From assembly GCF_001513675.1 (NCBI RefSeq), contig NZ_CP013859.1:683081-747080 (forward strand): a DNA stretch of 64,000 bases, given 5' to 3'. Below, one piece after another: positions 17,241 through 26,918 of this stretch (positions are counted from its first letter, which is position 1; each line of letters opens with the position of its first letter). This DNA comes from Microbacterium sp. XT11 (GTDB taxonomy: Bacteria > Actinomycetota > Actinomycetes > Actinomycetales > Microbacteriaceae). The notes beneath the pieces were generated by a model that was not told the DNA's origin, did no database searches, and was given only the letters and a program-made list of their open reading frames with translations. Made by a program: the position numbers and the translations under genes.

Positions 17241-18852
17241 ACTGACCAGCGACGTCCTGATCGTCGGAGCGGGACTCGGCGGCGTCGCCGCCGCCCTCGC
17301 CGCCGCGGACCGCGGAGCGACCGTGATCCTCACCGAGGAATACGCGTGGATCGGCGGGCAGCTGACCTCTCAGGCCGTGCCGCCGGATGAGCACCCGTGG
17401 GTGGAGGAGTTCGGCATCACCGCCCGATACCGAGCGCTGCGCGACGGCATCCGCGAGGTGTACCGGCGCCGCTACCCCCTCACGGATGCCGCCAGGGAGC
17501 GCCGCGATCTGAACCCCGGCGCCGGCTGGGTCTCCAAGCTGTGCCACGAGCCGCGCATCGCGGTCGGCGTCCTCGAGGAGATGCTCGCACCTCACCGCTC
17601 CACCGGCCGGATCCGCCTGCTCGAGCGCACGCGCCCTGTTGCGGCGACCGTAGACTGCGATCGCGTCACGACCGTCACGCTGGAGTCCGTCGTCGGCGGT
17701 GACTCCTTCACCGTCACGGCGAGCTACGTCCTCGACGCCACCGAGACCGGCGAGCTGCTGCCGTTGACGGGAACCGAGTACGTCACCGGCTTCGAGTCCA
17801 GGGCGGAGACCGGCGAGCCGAGCGCGCCCGAGGTCGCCCAGCCGGAGAACATCCAGGCGCTGAGCGTGTGCTTCGTCGTCGAGCACGCCGACGGCGACCA
17901 CACGATCGAACGCCCGGCCGACTATGACTTCTGGCGGGAGTATGCGCCTGCCGCATGGCAGGGCGAGCGGATGCTGTCATGGATGGCGCCGAATCCGCGG
18001 ACGCTCGAGATCACAGCGCGCACGTTCTCCCCGAACCCCGGGGATGACGCGCTGGCCGTCGACGCCGACCAGTCCCGCAACGCCGGCGACCACAACCTGT
18101 GGCTGTTCCGGCGGATCGCGGCGCGGGATCTGTTCGCCCCTGGCTTCTACTCCAGCGATCTGTGCCTGGTGAACTGGCCGAGCATCGACTACTTCGAGGC
18201 TCCTGTGCTCGGGGTCCCCCGCGAGGTGGAGCTCGAACGCTACGCCGCAGCCCGCCAGCTCAGCCTTTCGATGATGTATTGGATGCAGACCGAAGCACCC
18301 CGCCCCGACGGCGGCACCGGCTTCCCCGGCCTGCGGCTGAGGCCTGACGTCATGGGCACGGACGACGGTCTCGCTCAGGCGCCGTACCACCGGGAGTCCC
18401 GACGGATCCGGGCGCTGACCACGGTCACCGAGAACGACGTGTCCTACGCGATCCGTGGCGAGGAGGGCGCGACGCGGTACGAGGAGTCCGTCGGGGTCGG
18501 CATGTACCGCATCGACCTGCACCCCTCCACGGGCGGTGACACGTACATCGACGTGGCCTCCACGCCGTTCGAGATCCCGCTCGGCGCGCTCATCCCCCAG
18601 CGCATGACGAACCTGCTCGCCGCCAACAAGAACATCGGAACGACGCACATCACGAACGGCTGCTACCGCCTGCATCCCGTGGAGTGGAACATCGGCGAGG
18701 CCGCCGGTCACCTCGCGGCCTACTGCGTCGCGAACCGCACGACCCCGCACGCCGTGCACTCCGACCCGGCGCGACTGACGGACTACCAGAGCGAGCTCGA
18801 TGCGACCGGCGTCGAGCGGCACTGGCCGGAGGGCCGCGTGTACGCGTACTGA
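17227..18852 (+). CDS. FAD-dependent oxidoreductase (FAD_oxidored family)
   Basis: 541-residue flavoprotein with an N-terminal Rossmann motif GAGLGGVAAALAAADRG at about 13-29 and a second block GGQLTSQAVPPDEHPW. The middle contains YVLDATETGELLPL, and the C-terminal half contains NKNIGTTHITNGCYRLHPVEWNIGEAAG (quoted in two overlapping parts of the FAD site). This Pfam 12831-type family is common in polysaccharide and uronate clusters, but its substrates are mostly unknown. The GTG (VTMREL) is chosen because GAAGGA lies at ideal distance; the ATG two codons later is possible. It overlaps the LacI gene and precedes a sugar importer, so it probably oxidises an imported sugar derivative. Confidence 0.85.
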   Translation: MTMRELTSDVLIVGAGLGGVAAALAAADRGATVILTEEYAWIGGQLTSQAVPPDEHPWVEEFGITARYRALRDGIREVYRRRYPLTDAARERRDLNPGAGWVSKLCHEPRIAVGVLEEMLAPHRSTGRIRLLERTRPVAATVDCDRVTTVTLESVVGGDSFTVTASYVLDATETGELLPLTGTEYVTGFESRAETGEPSAPEVAQPENIQALSVCFVVEHADGDHTIERPADYDFWREYAPAAWQGERMLSWMAPNPRTLEITARTFSPNPGDDALAVDADQSRNAGDHNLWLFRRIAARDLFAPGFYSSDLCLVNWPSIDYFEAPVLGVPREVELERYAAARQLSLSMMYWMQTEAPRPDGGTGFPGLRLRPDVMGTDDGLAQAPYHRESRRIRALTTVTENDVSYAIRGEEGATRYEESVGVGMYRIDLHPSTGGDTYIDVASTPFEIPLGALIPQRMTNLLAANKNIGTTHITNGCYRLHPVEWNIGEAAGHLAAYCVANRTTPHAVHSDPARLTDYQSELDATGVERHWPEGRVYAY

Positions 18853-18899
18853 CTTCCCGCACCACCCGAGCATCATCAGCACAGACAAGGAGAGACACC

Positions 18900-20207
18900 A
18901 TGAGAACACAGCGTTCACGCCAGGGGCGCATGCCCCTCGCGATCGGCGCCGGCACCGCAGCCGTCGCCCTCACGCTCGCCGGCTGCAGCGGCTCCCCCGC
19001 CGGCACGGCGACGCCGGACGAGCCGGTCGAGCTGCGGATGACCGTCTGGACCGCCGACGAGACCCAGCTCGCGATGTTCCAGGAGATCGCCGACGCCTAC
19101 GTCGCAGAGAACCCGGAGCTCGTCTCCGACATCACGTTCGAGGCCATCCCGTTCGCCGATTACACGACGACGCTGACCACCCAGCTCGCGGGCGGGAACG
19201 CGCCGGATCTCGGCTGGATCCTGGAGAGCTACGCACCCGAGTTCGTGCAGAGCGGCGCCCTGGTCGACATCGCCCCGACGCTGAAGGAGACGAAGGGCTA
19301 CGACTACGACGACCTGATGGACTCGTCGCTCAAGCTGTGGCAGCAGGACGACGGCCTGTTCGCCTACCCGTTCTCGAACAGCCCGTTCGCGATGTTCGTG
19401 AACACGGATCAGCTCGCAGCCGCAGGACAGCCCAACCCTGCCGATCTCGTGGCGTCCGGCGAATGGACCTTCGACGCCGCGCGCGACATGTCGGCTGCGG
19501 CGGCCGCAGCCTCCGGCAAGCAGGGACTCGTGGTCAGGGACTTCGACTACAAGGCGTGGGAGAACCTCTCCACGGTCTGGAACGGATGGAAGGCGGCACC
19601 GTGGAGCGCGGACGGAACGGAGTGCACGTTCGCCGAGCCGGAGATGGTGGACGCGATGACCTGGATCCACGACGCGGTCTTCACGGATGCCGCGATGCCC
19701 CAGCCCGGCGTCACCGCCGATTTCTTCGCGGGTGACGCCGCGATGACCATCACGCAGATCAGCCGGGCGTCGGCGCTCGACGGCTCGTTCGGATGGGACG
19801 TCGTCCCTCTGCCTGCGGGGCCCGAGGGCCGGCAGAACGTGATCGGGCAGGCCGGGATCGGGGTGTTCGCGAACGCGAAGCACCCTGAGGTCGCGGCTGA
19901 CTTCCTCGCCTACTTCACGAACCCGGAGAACGCCGAGAAGCTCGCGACGTACTTCCCGCCGCCCCGCGAGTCGCTCCTGAACGCGGAGACGCTCGGCGCG
20001 GCCAACCCGAAGCTCAGCGAGGAGCAGCTGCAGGCCGTCGTCGTCGACGGCATCCAGGATGCGGTCACGAAGCCGACGCACGCCAACTTCGCGAAGCTGC
20101 AGGACGCGGTCCGCTCGGAGCTCGACGCCCTGTGGACCCCGGATGCCGACGTCGAAGCGGTTCTGACTGCGACGTGCGAGGCGATCACTCCGCTGCTGGA
20201 GGACTGA
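18900..20207 (+). CDS. Sugar-binding lipoprotein of the second ABC importer
   Basis: 435-residue family-1 solute-binding protein. The signal peptide ends in LTLAGC with the lipid-modified Cys at about 26. The mature protein begins VELRMTVWTADETQLAMF and shows the expected NAPDLGWI and YPFSNSPFAMFVNTDQL segments. AAGGAGAG lies 5 bp before the ATG. It is followed by its two permeases at 20214 and 21175. The ligand is unknown, but the upstream oxidoreductase and LacI suggest a carbohydrate acid or oligosaccharide. Confidence 0.92.
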   Translation: MRTQRSRQGRMPLAIGAGTAAVALTLAGCSGSPAGTATPDEPVELRMTVWTADETQLAMFQEIADAYVAENPELVSDITFEAIPFADYTTTLTTQLAGGNAPDLGWILESYAPEFVQSGALVDIAPTLKETKGYDYDDLMDSSLKLWQQDDGLFAYPFSNSPFAMFVNTDQLAAAGQPNPADLVASGEWTFDAARDMSAAAAAASGKQGLVVRDFDYKAWENLSTVWNGWKAAPWSADGTECTFAEPEMVDAMTWIHDAVFTDAAMPQPGVTADFFAGDAAMTITQISRASALDGSFGWDVVPLPAGPEGRQNVIGQAGIGVFANAKHPEVAADFLAYFTNPENAEKLATYFPPPRESLLNAETLGAANPKLSEEQLQAVVVDGIQDAVTKPTHANFAKLQDAVRSELDALWTPDADVEAVLTATCEAITPLLED

Positions 20208-20213
20208 TACCGC

Positions 20214-21185
20214 ATGACTGTCACCGCTGCCCCCACGGCAGCCGAGACCGCGGGGCGGAGAGGGGCCGACAACCCCTCCCGCCCCGCGGGCGGGCGCCGG
20301 CGGCACTCCGCGGCCGCGCGGCGCGACTGGATCGTGGGATACACGATGGTCGCTCCGGCCGTCCTCGGATCCCTCGCCTTCGTGGTCGGTCCCCTCATCG
20401 CCGTGTTCTGGTTCTCGCTGCACGACTGGAACGTCCTGGCGAACACGTTCGTCTTCTCCGGAGCCGACAACTACGAGCGGATGCTGACCGACAAGGGCCT
20501 GCACGACTCGCTGCTCGCGAGCCTGTGGTTCTCGATCGGCCTCGTGGCGCTGAACATCACGCTCGCGCTGTTCCTCGCCGTGCTGCTGAACCAGAAGCTG
20601 CCCGGCACGACCACCTTCCGCGCGTTCTTCTTCTCCCCCGTCGTCGTGTCGCTGGTCGCCTGGACGATCGTGTGGAGCTTCCTGCTGCAGGCCGACGGCG
20701 GCGTAAACGCCTTCCTCGCGCTGATCGGGATCGACGGCCCGAACTGGTTGCGGCACGATTTCACGGCGATGCTGTCCGTGATCATCGTCCAGGTCTTCAA
20801 GAACGTCGGCATGAACATGATCCTGTTCCTGGCCGCTCTGCAGGGAGTGCCGGAGGAGATCATGGAGGCCGCGCGCATCGACGGCGCGGGCGCGTGGCGG
20901 CGGTTCCGGTCGATCACGCTGCCCATGATCAGTCCGACCCTGCTGCTGGTGTCGATCCTCACGATCGTCGGATCCCTCGAGGTCTTCGCGCAGATCGCCG
21001 TGCTGACAGGCGGTGGTCCGGGCAACTCGACCACCGTGCTCGTGTACTACCTGTACCAGCAGGCCTTCCGCTTCAACGACTTCGGCTACGCGAGCGGCAT
21101 CTCGGTGCTGCTGTTCGTCATCGTCCTGGTCCTCACCCTGATCCAATGGCAGACCCGAAAGAGGTGGGTGTTCCATGAGAACTGA
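20214..21185 (+). CDS. Sugar ABC transporter permease (UgpA/MsmF type)
   Basis: 323-residue permease with six membrane segments and the EAA loop EEIMEAARIDGAGAWRRFRS at about 216-235. It starts 6 bp after the binding-protein stop and overlaps the next permease by 11 bp. The N-terminal 40 residues are a cytoplasmic Arg/Ala/Gly-rich extension. The importer has no ATPase gene of its own. Confidence 0.9.
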   Translation: MTVTAAPTAAETAGRRGADNPSRPAGGRRRHSAAARRDWIVGYTMVAPAVLGSLAFVVGPLIAVFWFSLHDWNVLANTFVFSGADNYERMLTDKGLHDSLLASLWFSIGLVALNITLALFLAVLLNQKLPGTTTFRAFFFSPVVVSLVAWTIVWSFLLQADGGVNAFLALIGIDGPNWLRHDFTAMLSVIIVQVFKNVGMNMILFLAALQGVPEEIMEAARIDGAGAWRRFRSITLPMISPTLLLVSILTIVGSLEVFAQIAVLTGGGPGNSTTVLVYYLYQQAFRFNDFGYASGISVLLFVIVLVLTLIQWQTRKRWVFHEN

Positions 21186-22113
21186 CACGCCGCCGGCCGA
21201 CGTCGAGCCGATCGACACGACGGCCGTCGTCACGGGATCGAGCGTCCCGCCCCGCCGCGCCCGCGCCGGCTCGTCGCAGACGAAGCGGAGGTGGATGACG
21301 ACCGGACTGGTCGTTCTGCTCGCCGTCCTCAGCATCCCGTTCATCTTCCCGACGTGGTGGATGGCGACGTCGAGCTTGAAGCCGATGAGCGAGATCCTGC
21401 GCAAGGTCCCGACGCTCTGGCCGGAGAACCCGAGCTTCGACGCCTACGGCGACGTGTTCCGGCTGCAGCCCTTCGCGCAGCAGTACTGGAACAGCCTCTA
21501 CATCGCGGTGATCGTGACCCTCGGCACCCTGCTGATCTCGGCGATGGCCGGCTACGCCTTCGCGCGGATCCGCTTCCCCGGTGCCAACTCGCTGTTCCTC
21601 ATCGTGCTGGTGGGGCTGCTCGTTCCGAGCGAGGTCACGATCGTGCCGCTGTTCCGGCTCGTCAACGGGCTGGGGCTGATCAACACTCACTGGCCGCTCA
21701 TCGTGATCCCGATCTTCGGCGCCCCAGCGGTGCTGTCGATCTTCATCATGCGCCAGTTCTTCCTCGGCCTGCCCGGCGAGCTGGAGGAAGCCGGCCGCAT
21801 GGACGGTCTCGGCCGCTGGGGCATCTTCTGGCGGATCGCCTTCCCGCTCTCTCGCCCCGCGCTCGCGGCCGTCGCGATCTTCACATTCCTGAAGTCGTGG
21901 AACCTGTACCTCGAGCCGATCGTGTACCTGTCCAGCAAGGACATGTTCACCCTGCCGCAGGCGCTCACCCAGTATGTGGACGCTTACGGCGGACCGATGT
22001 GGAACGTGCAGCTCGCGGCGACCACGCTCACGGTCGTCCCGGTGCTCCTGGTGTTCCTGTTCGCCCAGAAGCAGTTCGTGCAGGGTCTGGCCCACACCGG
22101 ACTCAAGGGGTGA
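21175..22113 (+). CDS. Sugar ABC transporter permease (UgpE/MsmG type)
   Basis: 312-residue partner permease with six hydrophobic segments and the EAA loop ELEEAGRMDGLGRWGIFWRI at about 202-221. The ATG lies inside the end of the preceding gene. The last codons run directly into a strong hairpin shared with the convergent E2 gene, which probably ends this operon. Confidence 0.9.
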   Translation: MRTDTPPADVEPIDTTAVVTGSSVPPRRARAGSSQTKRRWMTTGLVVLLAVLSIPFIFPTWWMATSSLKPMSEILRKVPTLWPENPSFDAYGDVFRLQPFAQQYWNSLYIAVIVTLGTLLISAMAGYAFARIRFPGANSLFLIVLVGLLVPSEVTIVPLFRLVNGLGLINTHWPLIVIPIFGAPAVLSIFIMRQFFLGLPGELEEAGRMDGLGRWGIFWRIAFPLSRPALAAVAIFTFLKSWNLYLEPIVYLSSKDMFTLPQALTQYVDAYGGPMWNVQLAATTLTVVPVLLVFLFAQKQFVQGLAHTGLKG

Positions 22114-22116
22114 GCC

Positions 22117-22161
22117 GAGGAGCCCGCGCTCAGGTCAGTCGACGAGCAGCGCGGGCTCCTC
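22117..22161. terminator. Hairpin between convergent permease and E2 genes
   Basis: Fourteen-base perfect arms (GAGGAGCCCGCGCT at 22117-22130 and its complement at 22148-22161) surround a 17-base loop. The right arm lies inside the last codons of the E2 gene, so the tail of a coding region doubles as half of the stem. Without a T-run it would be a GC-rich, possibly bidirectional, terminator. Confidence 0.65.
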
Positions 22162-23493
22162 CAGCACGCTCGCGACGTCGGCGATGAAGCGGCTCATGCC
22201 GTCGCCGTCGATGACGCGGTGGTCGAACGACCCGGCGACCGTCGTCACCCAGCGCGGGCGAACCTCGCCGTCGACGACCCACGGCTTCTGGCTGATCGCG
22301 CCCATCGCCACGATGCCGGCCTCGCCCGGGTTGATGATCGGCGTGCCGGCATCCATCCCGAACACGCCGATGTTGGTGATCGTGATCGTGCCGCCCTGCT
22401 GGTCGGCCGGGCTCGTCTTGCCCTCGCGGGCGGTCACCGTGAGGCGGTTGAGGGCACGCGCGAGGTCCTTCATGCCGAGGTCCTGCGCATCCTTGATGTT
22501 CGGCACGAGCAGGCCGCGGGGCGTCGCGGCCGCGATGCCGAGATTCACGTAGTGCCGCACCGAGATCTCCGCGCCGTCCTCGGTGTCGATCCACGCCGCG
22601 TTCACCATCGGCGTGCGGCGCACGGCCCAGATCACCGCTCGCGCCATGATGAGCAGCGGCGAGACGCGGATGTCGGCGTACTCGGGCGCGGCCTTGAGGC
22701 GCTTGACGAGCTCCATCGTGCGAGTGGCGTCGACCTCCTTCCACACGGTGACGTGCGGCGCCGAGTACGCGCTCTGCACCATGGCGGACGACGTGGCCTT
22801 GCGCACGCCCTTGACCGGGATCGACTCCGTGCGCCCTTCGTCTCGCTGCGCCGGCTCAGGTACCGGACTCAGCCCGCGGGCGAGGCCGGCGGACCCTTCG
22901 TCTCGCTGCGCTCGCTCGGGAACCGGAAGCACCTCTTCGCGCACCTCGCCCCACTCGGGGGTCTGGATGTTGCGGAACACGCTGGCCTGCGAGGCGTGCT
23001 TCATGACATCGTCACGCGTGACCTCGCCGTCGGCGCCCGTAGGCGTGACCGTGGTCAGATCGACGCCGAGGTCGCGCGCCAGCTTGCGGATCGGCGGCTT
23101 CGCGATCACGCCGACAGACGAGCGCACGGGGCGCTGCGCAGGACGCTTGCGCCGAGAGGTGGCGCCGCTGCCCGAGCCGTAGCCGACGAGCACCGAACCG
23201 CTGCCCTCGTCGGCGGCCGGCGCGGAAGGCGCGGCCGGGGCCGAGTCTGCGGCATCCGTGACGAAGGTGATGATCGGCGTGCCGACCTCGACCGTCGTCC
23301 CCTCCGCGACCAGGAGCTCGCCGACGACACCGGCGTGCGGTGACGGCAGCTCGACGAGCGACTTCGCGGTCTCGATCTCGCAGATGACGTCGTTGATCGC
23401 GACCGTGTCTCCCGGGGCGACCTTCCAGGTCACGATCTCGGCCTCGGTCAGGCCCTCGCCGACGTCGGGGAGGGTGAAGTTCTGCGTGCTCAT
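22135..23493 (-). CDS. 2-oxoacid dehydrogenase E2 (dihydrolipoamide acyltransferase)
   Basis: 452-residue E2 core protein. One lipoyl domain covers 1-80 with the lipoylated Lys44 in EIETAKS. A short E3/E1-binding domain follows ([21 protein letters not shown]), then the CAT-like catalytic domain from about 225 to the end, with the acyltransferase motif DHRVIDGDG. The linker at about 190-220 contains two copies of AQRDEG encoded by repeat elements rather than the usual Ala/Pro sequence. It is the last gene after E1-alpha and E1-beta; branched-chain 2-oxoacids are the likely substrates, though pyruvate is possible. No E3 gene is nearby. Confidence 0.92.
   Translation of the reverse strand: MSTQNFTLPDVGEGLTEAEIVTWKVAPGDTVAINDVICEIETAKSLVELPSPHAGVVGELLVAEGTTVEVGTPIITFVTDAADSAPAAPSAPAADEGSGSVLVGYGSGSGATSRRKRPAQRPVRSSVGVIAKPPIRKLARDLGVDLTTVTPTGADGEVTRDDVMKHASQASVFRNIQTPEWGEVREEVLPVPERAQRDEGSAGLARGLSPVPEPAQRDEGRTESIPVKGVRKATSSAMVQSAYSAPHVTVWKEVDATRTMELVKRLKAAPEYADIRVSPLLIMARAVIWAVRRTPMVNAAWIDTEDGAEISVRHYVNLGIAAATPRGLLVPNIKDAQDLGMKDLARALNRLTVTAREGKTSPADQQGGTITITNIGVFGMDAGTPIINPGEAGIVAMGAISQKPWVVDGEVRPRWVTTVAGSFDHRVIDGDGMSRFIADVASVLEEPALLVD
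22834..22866. repeat. Repeat element copy 1 inside the E2 linker
   Basis: A 33-bp copy of a CTTCGTCTCGCTGCG-type repeat lies in frame within the E2 gene and encodes [10 protein letters not shown]. Similar sequences, with CGTCTCGCTGCGCTCGCT at their core, are scattered between genes in many actinobacterial genomes (general knowledge). Its partner lies 60 bp away in the same orientation. Confidence 0.75.
22894..22926. repeat. Repeat element copy 2 inside the E2 linker
   Basis: Second 33-bp copy, matching the first at all but a few bases (CGCTCGCTCGGGAACCGG versus CGCCGGCTCAGGTACCGG at the right end). It encodes [10 protein letters not shown] in the same reading frame, so the E2 protein has a duplicated charged insert between its binding and catalytic domains. 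Confidence 0.75.
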
Positions 23494-23518
23494 GGTTGAT
23501 CCTCTCAGAGGAGCGGGT

Positions 23519-24499
23519 TCAGTAGGCCAGCGAGCGATCGACGGCCTCGAGGATGCGGTCGGCATCCGGAAGGTAGGCGCCCTCGAGCTTCGCCGGCGGG
23601 AAGGGGGTGTCGTAGCCCGACACCCGCAGCACCGGGGCCTCGAGGGCGTAGAACGCGCGCTCCATCACGGTCGCGGCGACCTCGCTGCCGAGGCTCGTGA
23701 AGCCCTGCGCCTCCTGCGCGTAGACCATGCGGCCGGTCTTGCGCACGGAGCCGAGGATCGGCTCGTAGTCGATGGGCGACAGCGAGCGCACGTCGACGAC
23801 CTCGCAGCTCGTGCCCTCGGCCTCTGCGAGCGCCGCGGCCTGCAGCAGGGTCGTGACCATGGCGCCGTGCCCGACGAGGGTGACGTCGGTGCCGGTGCGT
23901 ACGACGCGCGAGGCGTGCAGCGGGAGCGCCGGGGCGTCGAGCTCGACCTCGCCCTTGGGCCAGTACCGGCTCTTCGGCTCCATGAAGATCACGGGATCGT
24001 TCGAGCGGATCGCCTCTTGGATCATCCAGTACGCGTCGTTCGGCGTCGACGGCGACACCACCCGCAGACCGGGGGTGTGCGTGAAGTACGCCTCGGGGCT
24101 CTCCTGGTGGTGCTCGACCGCGCCGATGTGCCCGCCGTAGGGGATGCGGATCACGACCGGCAGGCTCAGCGATCCCTCGTGCCGGTTGGTGAGCTTGGCG
24201 AGCTGCGTGGTGATCTGGTCGAAGGCGGGGAAGACGAACCCGTCGAACTGGATCTCCACCACGGGCCGGAACCCCGCCATCGCCAGCCCGATCGCGGTGC
24301 CGACGATGCCCGACTCGGCGAGCGGGGTGTCGAGCACGCGCTTCTCGCCGAAGTCGCGCTGCAGGTGCTCGGTCACGCGGAACACGCCGCCGAGGCGCCC
24401 GATGTCCTCGCCCATGAGCAGGACCTTGGCGTCATCCTCCATGGCCTTGCGGAGGCCCGCGTTCAGAGCCTTGCTGAACGGCATCGTCTCGAGAGTCAT
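23519..24499 (-). CDS. 2-oxoacid dehydrogenase E1 component, beta subunit
   Basis: 326-residue beta subunit of a heterotetrameric thiamine-diphosphate E1. Conserved blocks include [39 protein letters not shown] and the Phe-rich [15 protein letters not shown], which supply the cofactor-side glutamate and the subunit interface. The C-terminal transketolase domain contains [13 protein letters not shown]. It overlaps the E1-alpha stop by 4 bp and precedes E2 by 25 bp. Its length matches BkdA2/PdhB enzymes. Confidence 0.93.
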   Translation of the reverse strand: MTLETMPFSKALNAGLRKAMEDDAKVLLMGEDIGRLGGVFRVTEHLQRDFGEKRVLDTPLAESGIVGTAIGLAMAGFRPVVEIQFDGFVFPAFDQITTQLAKLTNRHEGSLSLPVVIRIPYGGHIGAVEHHQESPEAYFTHTPGLRVVSPSTPNDAYWMIQEAIRSNDPVIFMEPKSRYWPKGEVELDAPALPLHASRVVRTGTDVTLVGHGAMVTTLLQAAALAEAEGTSCEVVDVRSLSPIDYEPILGSVRKTGRMVYAQEAQGFTSLGSEVAATVMERAFYALEAPVLRVSGYDTPFPPAKLEGAYLPDADRILEAVDRSLAY

Positions 24500-25653
24500 G
24501 CGTTCCCCCCTTCGCCGTGTCCGGCGGCCCCGCCAGGCGCCTCGAACGACGCCTCGTACTGCGCGCGCCACGCCTTCTGCTCGGCGATCAGCGGGTGCGG
24601 CTCGCTGTAGACGTGATCGAACATCTTGTCGGGGCTGGGCGGTCCCAGCTCGACGGTGCGGGCGCGCAGGTCTTCCGCGGCATCGGCCGCCTCGGCGTCG
24701 ACCTCGGCGAAGAAGGCGTCGGCAGCCCCCTTGCCGGAGAGGAACGTCCGCATGCGGGTGATCGGGTCGCGCTGCGCCCACTCCTGCTCCTCGTCGGAGC
24801 CGCGGTACTTCGTGGGGTCGTCGCTGGTGGTGTGCGCGCCGAGCCGGTAGGTGACGGCCTCGATGGCGCGAGGTCCGCCGCCGAGGCGCGCCTCGTCGAG
24901 GGCGACGCGGGAGACCGCGTAGCTGGCGAGCACGTCGTTGCCGTCGACGCGCACGCTCGGGATGCCGTAGCCGGCGCTGCGCTCGACGAGCGGAACCCGC
25001 GACTGGGTCGACACCGGAACGGAGATCGCCCAGTGGTTGTTCTGCAGGAAGAACACCGTCGGGGCCTGGTAGCTCGCGGCGAACACCATGGCCTCGTGCA
25101 CGTCGCCCTGGCTGGACGCGCCGTCGCCGTAGTACACGATGACGGCCTCGTCGCGATCGACGTCGCCCGTGCCGGTGCGGCCGTCGAACGAGAGCCCCAT
25201 CGCGTAGCCGGCGGCGTGCAGGGTCTGCGAACCGAGCACGAGCGTGTAGAGGCGGGTGTTGCCGTTCTTCGGGTCTGTGGGGTCCCACCCGCCGTGCGAG
25301 ACGCCGCGCATGAGCTTGATGATGTCGAGCGGATCGACGCCGCGGATGCGGGCCACCACGTGCTCGCGGTACGACGGGAACACGGTGTCCTGCGGCCGCG
25401 CCGCCCTGGCCGATCCGACCTGCGCCGCCTCCTGGCCGCGGCTCGGCGGCCACAGGGCCAGCTGACCCTGCCGCTGCAGGTTGGTGGCCTGGGTGTCGAT
25501 GGCTCGGATGACGACCATGTCGCGGTAGAACTGCTCGAGCTCCGCGTCGGGGATCGCCTCGATCAGAGGCAGGTACTGCTCGGCGGACTCCGACGGAGCG
25601 AACCGTCCAGCCGCATCGAGGACGCGTACGAGGGGTGTGTCGGGGGTGGTCAC
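24496..25653 (-). CDS. 2-oxoacid dehydrogenase E1 component, alpha subunit
   Basis: 385-residue alpha subunit. The thiamine-diphosphate motif GDG (YYGDGASSQGDVHEAM) ends about 30 residues later in QNNHWAIS, as the family requires. RLGAHTTSDDPTKYR is the conserved phosphorylation-loop-like region. It is the first gene of the E1-alpha/E1-beta/E2 operon. Just upstream is an 84-bp spacer and then a stray copy of the hisC 3' end that marks the edge of an inserted block. The N-terminal 40 residues are longer than in PdhA and resemble branched-chain enzymes. Confidence 0.93.
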   Translation of the reverse strand: MTTPDTPLVRVLDAAGRFAPSESAEQYLPLIEAIPDAELEQFYRDMVVIRAIDTQATNLQRQGQLALWPPSRGQEAAQVGSARAARPQDTVFPSYREHVVARIRGVDPLDIIKLMRGVSHGGWDPTDPKNGNTRLYTLVLGSQTLHAAGYAMGLSFDGRTGTGDVDRDEAVIVYYGDGASSQGDVHEAMVFAASYQAPTVFFLQNNHWAISVPVSTQSRVPLVERSAGYGIPSVRVDGNDVLASYAVSRVALDEARLGGGPRAIEAVTYRLGAHTTSDDPTKYRGSDEEQEWAQRDPITRMRTFLSGKGAADAFFAEVDAEAADAAEDLRARTVELGPPSPDKMFDHVYSEPHPLIAEQKAWRAQYEASFEAPGGAAGHGEGGNA

Positions 25654-25737
25654 GGTCCCACGCTACCCGCGGCCGCATGCCCGGTCACGCATACCTAGGA
25701 CGCCCTCGTATCTGCCCGGAATGCGGACGAATGGCCG

Positions 25738-25778
25738 GTCAGCGCAGGCTTGCGGCGACCTCGAGCACGCACGCGATC
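25738..25778. repeat. Left direct repeat: stray copy of the hisC 3' end
   Basis: These 41 bp match 32938-32978, the stop codon and last codons of hisC, with one mismatch (A for G at 25771). The copy is not part of any gene here. Two direct copies exactly 7200 bp apart bracket seven genes, as expected if a DNA block entered at the hisC 3' end. Confidence 0.85.
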
Positions 25779-25818
25779 ACACGGTCGCGGCTGTCTCCGC
25801 GGCGCGATCAGCGCGGGA

Positions 25819-26799
25819 TCACACGAGCGCGGCCGCGGTTCCGAGCTCCGGCGTGAGGTACTCGACGCCGCCCAGATCCTTCTCGCCGGTCGAGGCACCG
25901 AGAAGACGGCGCGCGGCGACCTGTCCGATCGTGATCGGCGACTGGTTGATGGAGGTCACCGGGATCTCGCTGACCCACTCCTCGCTCTTCAGGTCGTAGC
26001 CCACGACGCCGAGGTCTTCAGGGATTCGGATGCCTCTGGCCATCGCCGCCCTGAGCGCGCCGATGGTCATGAGGTTGTTCGTCACGAACAATCCGTCGAA
26101 CTCGACGTCGCCGTCGAGGAGGCGTTCCATGGCATCGCGACCGCTCGCGGCATGGTTGCGCCCGCGCTCCACGGCGACGACGGCGCCGTCGGGCAGTGCG
26201 GCGCGCAGTCCGTCGATTCGCGTGTTCCACGCGGGCTCGTCCTGGGGTCCGGCGATCACGGCGATCTTCGACGCACCGCTCTCGCGCAGGGACTGTGCAG
26301 CCAGCCGTCCCCCTTCGAAGTGATCCGTCATCACGGTGGGCAGGTCACGTCCGGTCAGCACCTGGTCCACCGCCACGAGAGGCACCTGAGCGTCGAGCGC
26401 ATCCGCCACGTCGTCGTACGGCGTCGAGGGGGCGAGGATGATGCCGGCCACCTGTTCGGAGATCGCCGTCTCCAGGTATCTCGCGAGCCTGTTGGGATTC
26501 CCGTCCGTATTCCCGATGAACACGGTGACACCGGCGTCGCTCGCGACATCCTCCACACCGCGTGCGATGCTCGTGAAGAACCTGTTCGAGACGTCGGGGA
26601 CGATGAGTGCCCACGTCTCCTTCCCCGGACGGCGCAACCTCCGTGCCACTCGGTTCGGGTGGTAGCCCAGCTCCCGCACCGCCTGCCACACGCGCTCCGT
26701 GAGGGCAGCCGACACCGGGTCGACACCGCTGAGGACGCGCGACACCGTCGCCGTCGAGACCCCAGCGCGCGCGGCGACATCACGGATCCGCACTCCCAT
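25819..26799 (-). CDS. LacI family regulator of the inserted block
   Basis: 326-residue regulator with helix-turn-helix VRIRDVAARAGVSTATVSRV at 3-22 and hinge (NRVARRLRRP), then an effector domain (ALIVPDVSNRFFTSIARGVE, GNTDGN, GVVGYDLKSEEWVSEIPVTS). The ATG of MGVRIRDV is chosen because GAGGAGG lies 7 bp before it; the longer frame upstream has no such signal. It is the last gene of the block on the minus strand and presumably controls the transporter/oxidase operon through the GTAATCGATTAC palindromes. Confidence 0.92.
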   Translation of the reverse strand: MGVRIRDVAARAGVSTATVSRVLSGVDPVSAALTERVWQAVRELGYHPNRVARRLRRPGKETWALIVPDVSNRFFTSIARGVEDVASDAGVTVFIGNTDGNPNRLARYLETAISEQVAGIILAPSTPYDDVADALDAQVPLVAVDQVLTGRDLPTVMTDHFEGGRLAAQSLRESGASKIAVIAGPQDEPAWNTRIDGLRAALPDGAVVAVERGRNHAASGRDAMERLLDGDVEFDGLFVTNNLMTIGALRAAMARGIRIPEDLGVVGYDLKSEEWVSEIPVTSINQSPITIGQVAARRLLGASTGEKDLGGVEYLTPELGTAAALV

Positions 26800-26918
26800 C
26801 TCCGGCCCTCCTCGCGACCCGCGTCGTTCCTCGCTCCCGTCTCGACGCAGCCGTCGAGACGGGTGCTCCCCTCCGGGGTCATCGTAGCCGGAGGGGAGCA
26901 CTCCATCGTCAGTCGCGC

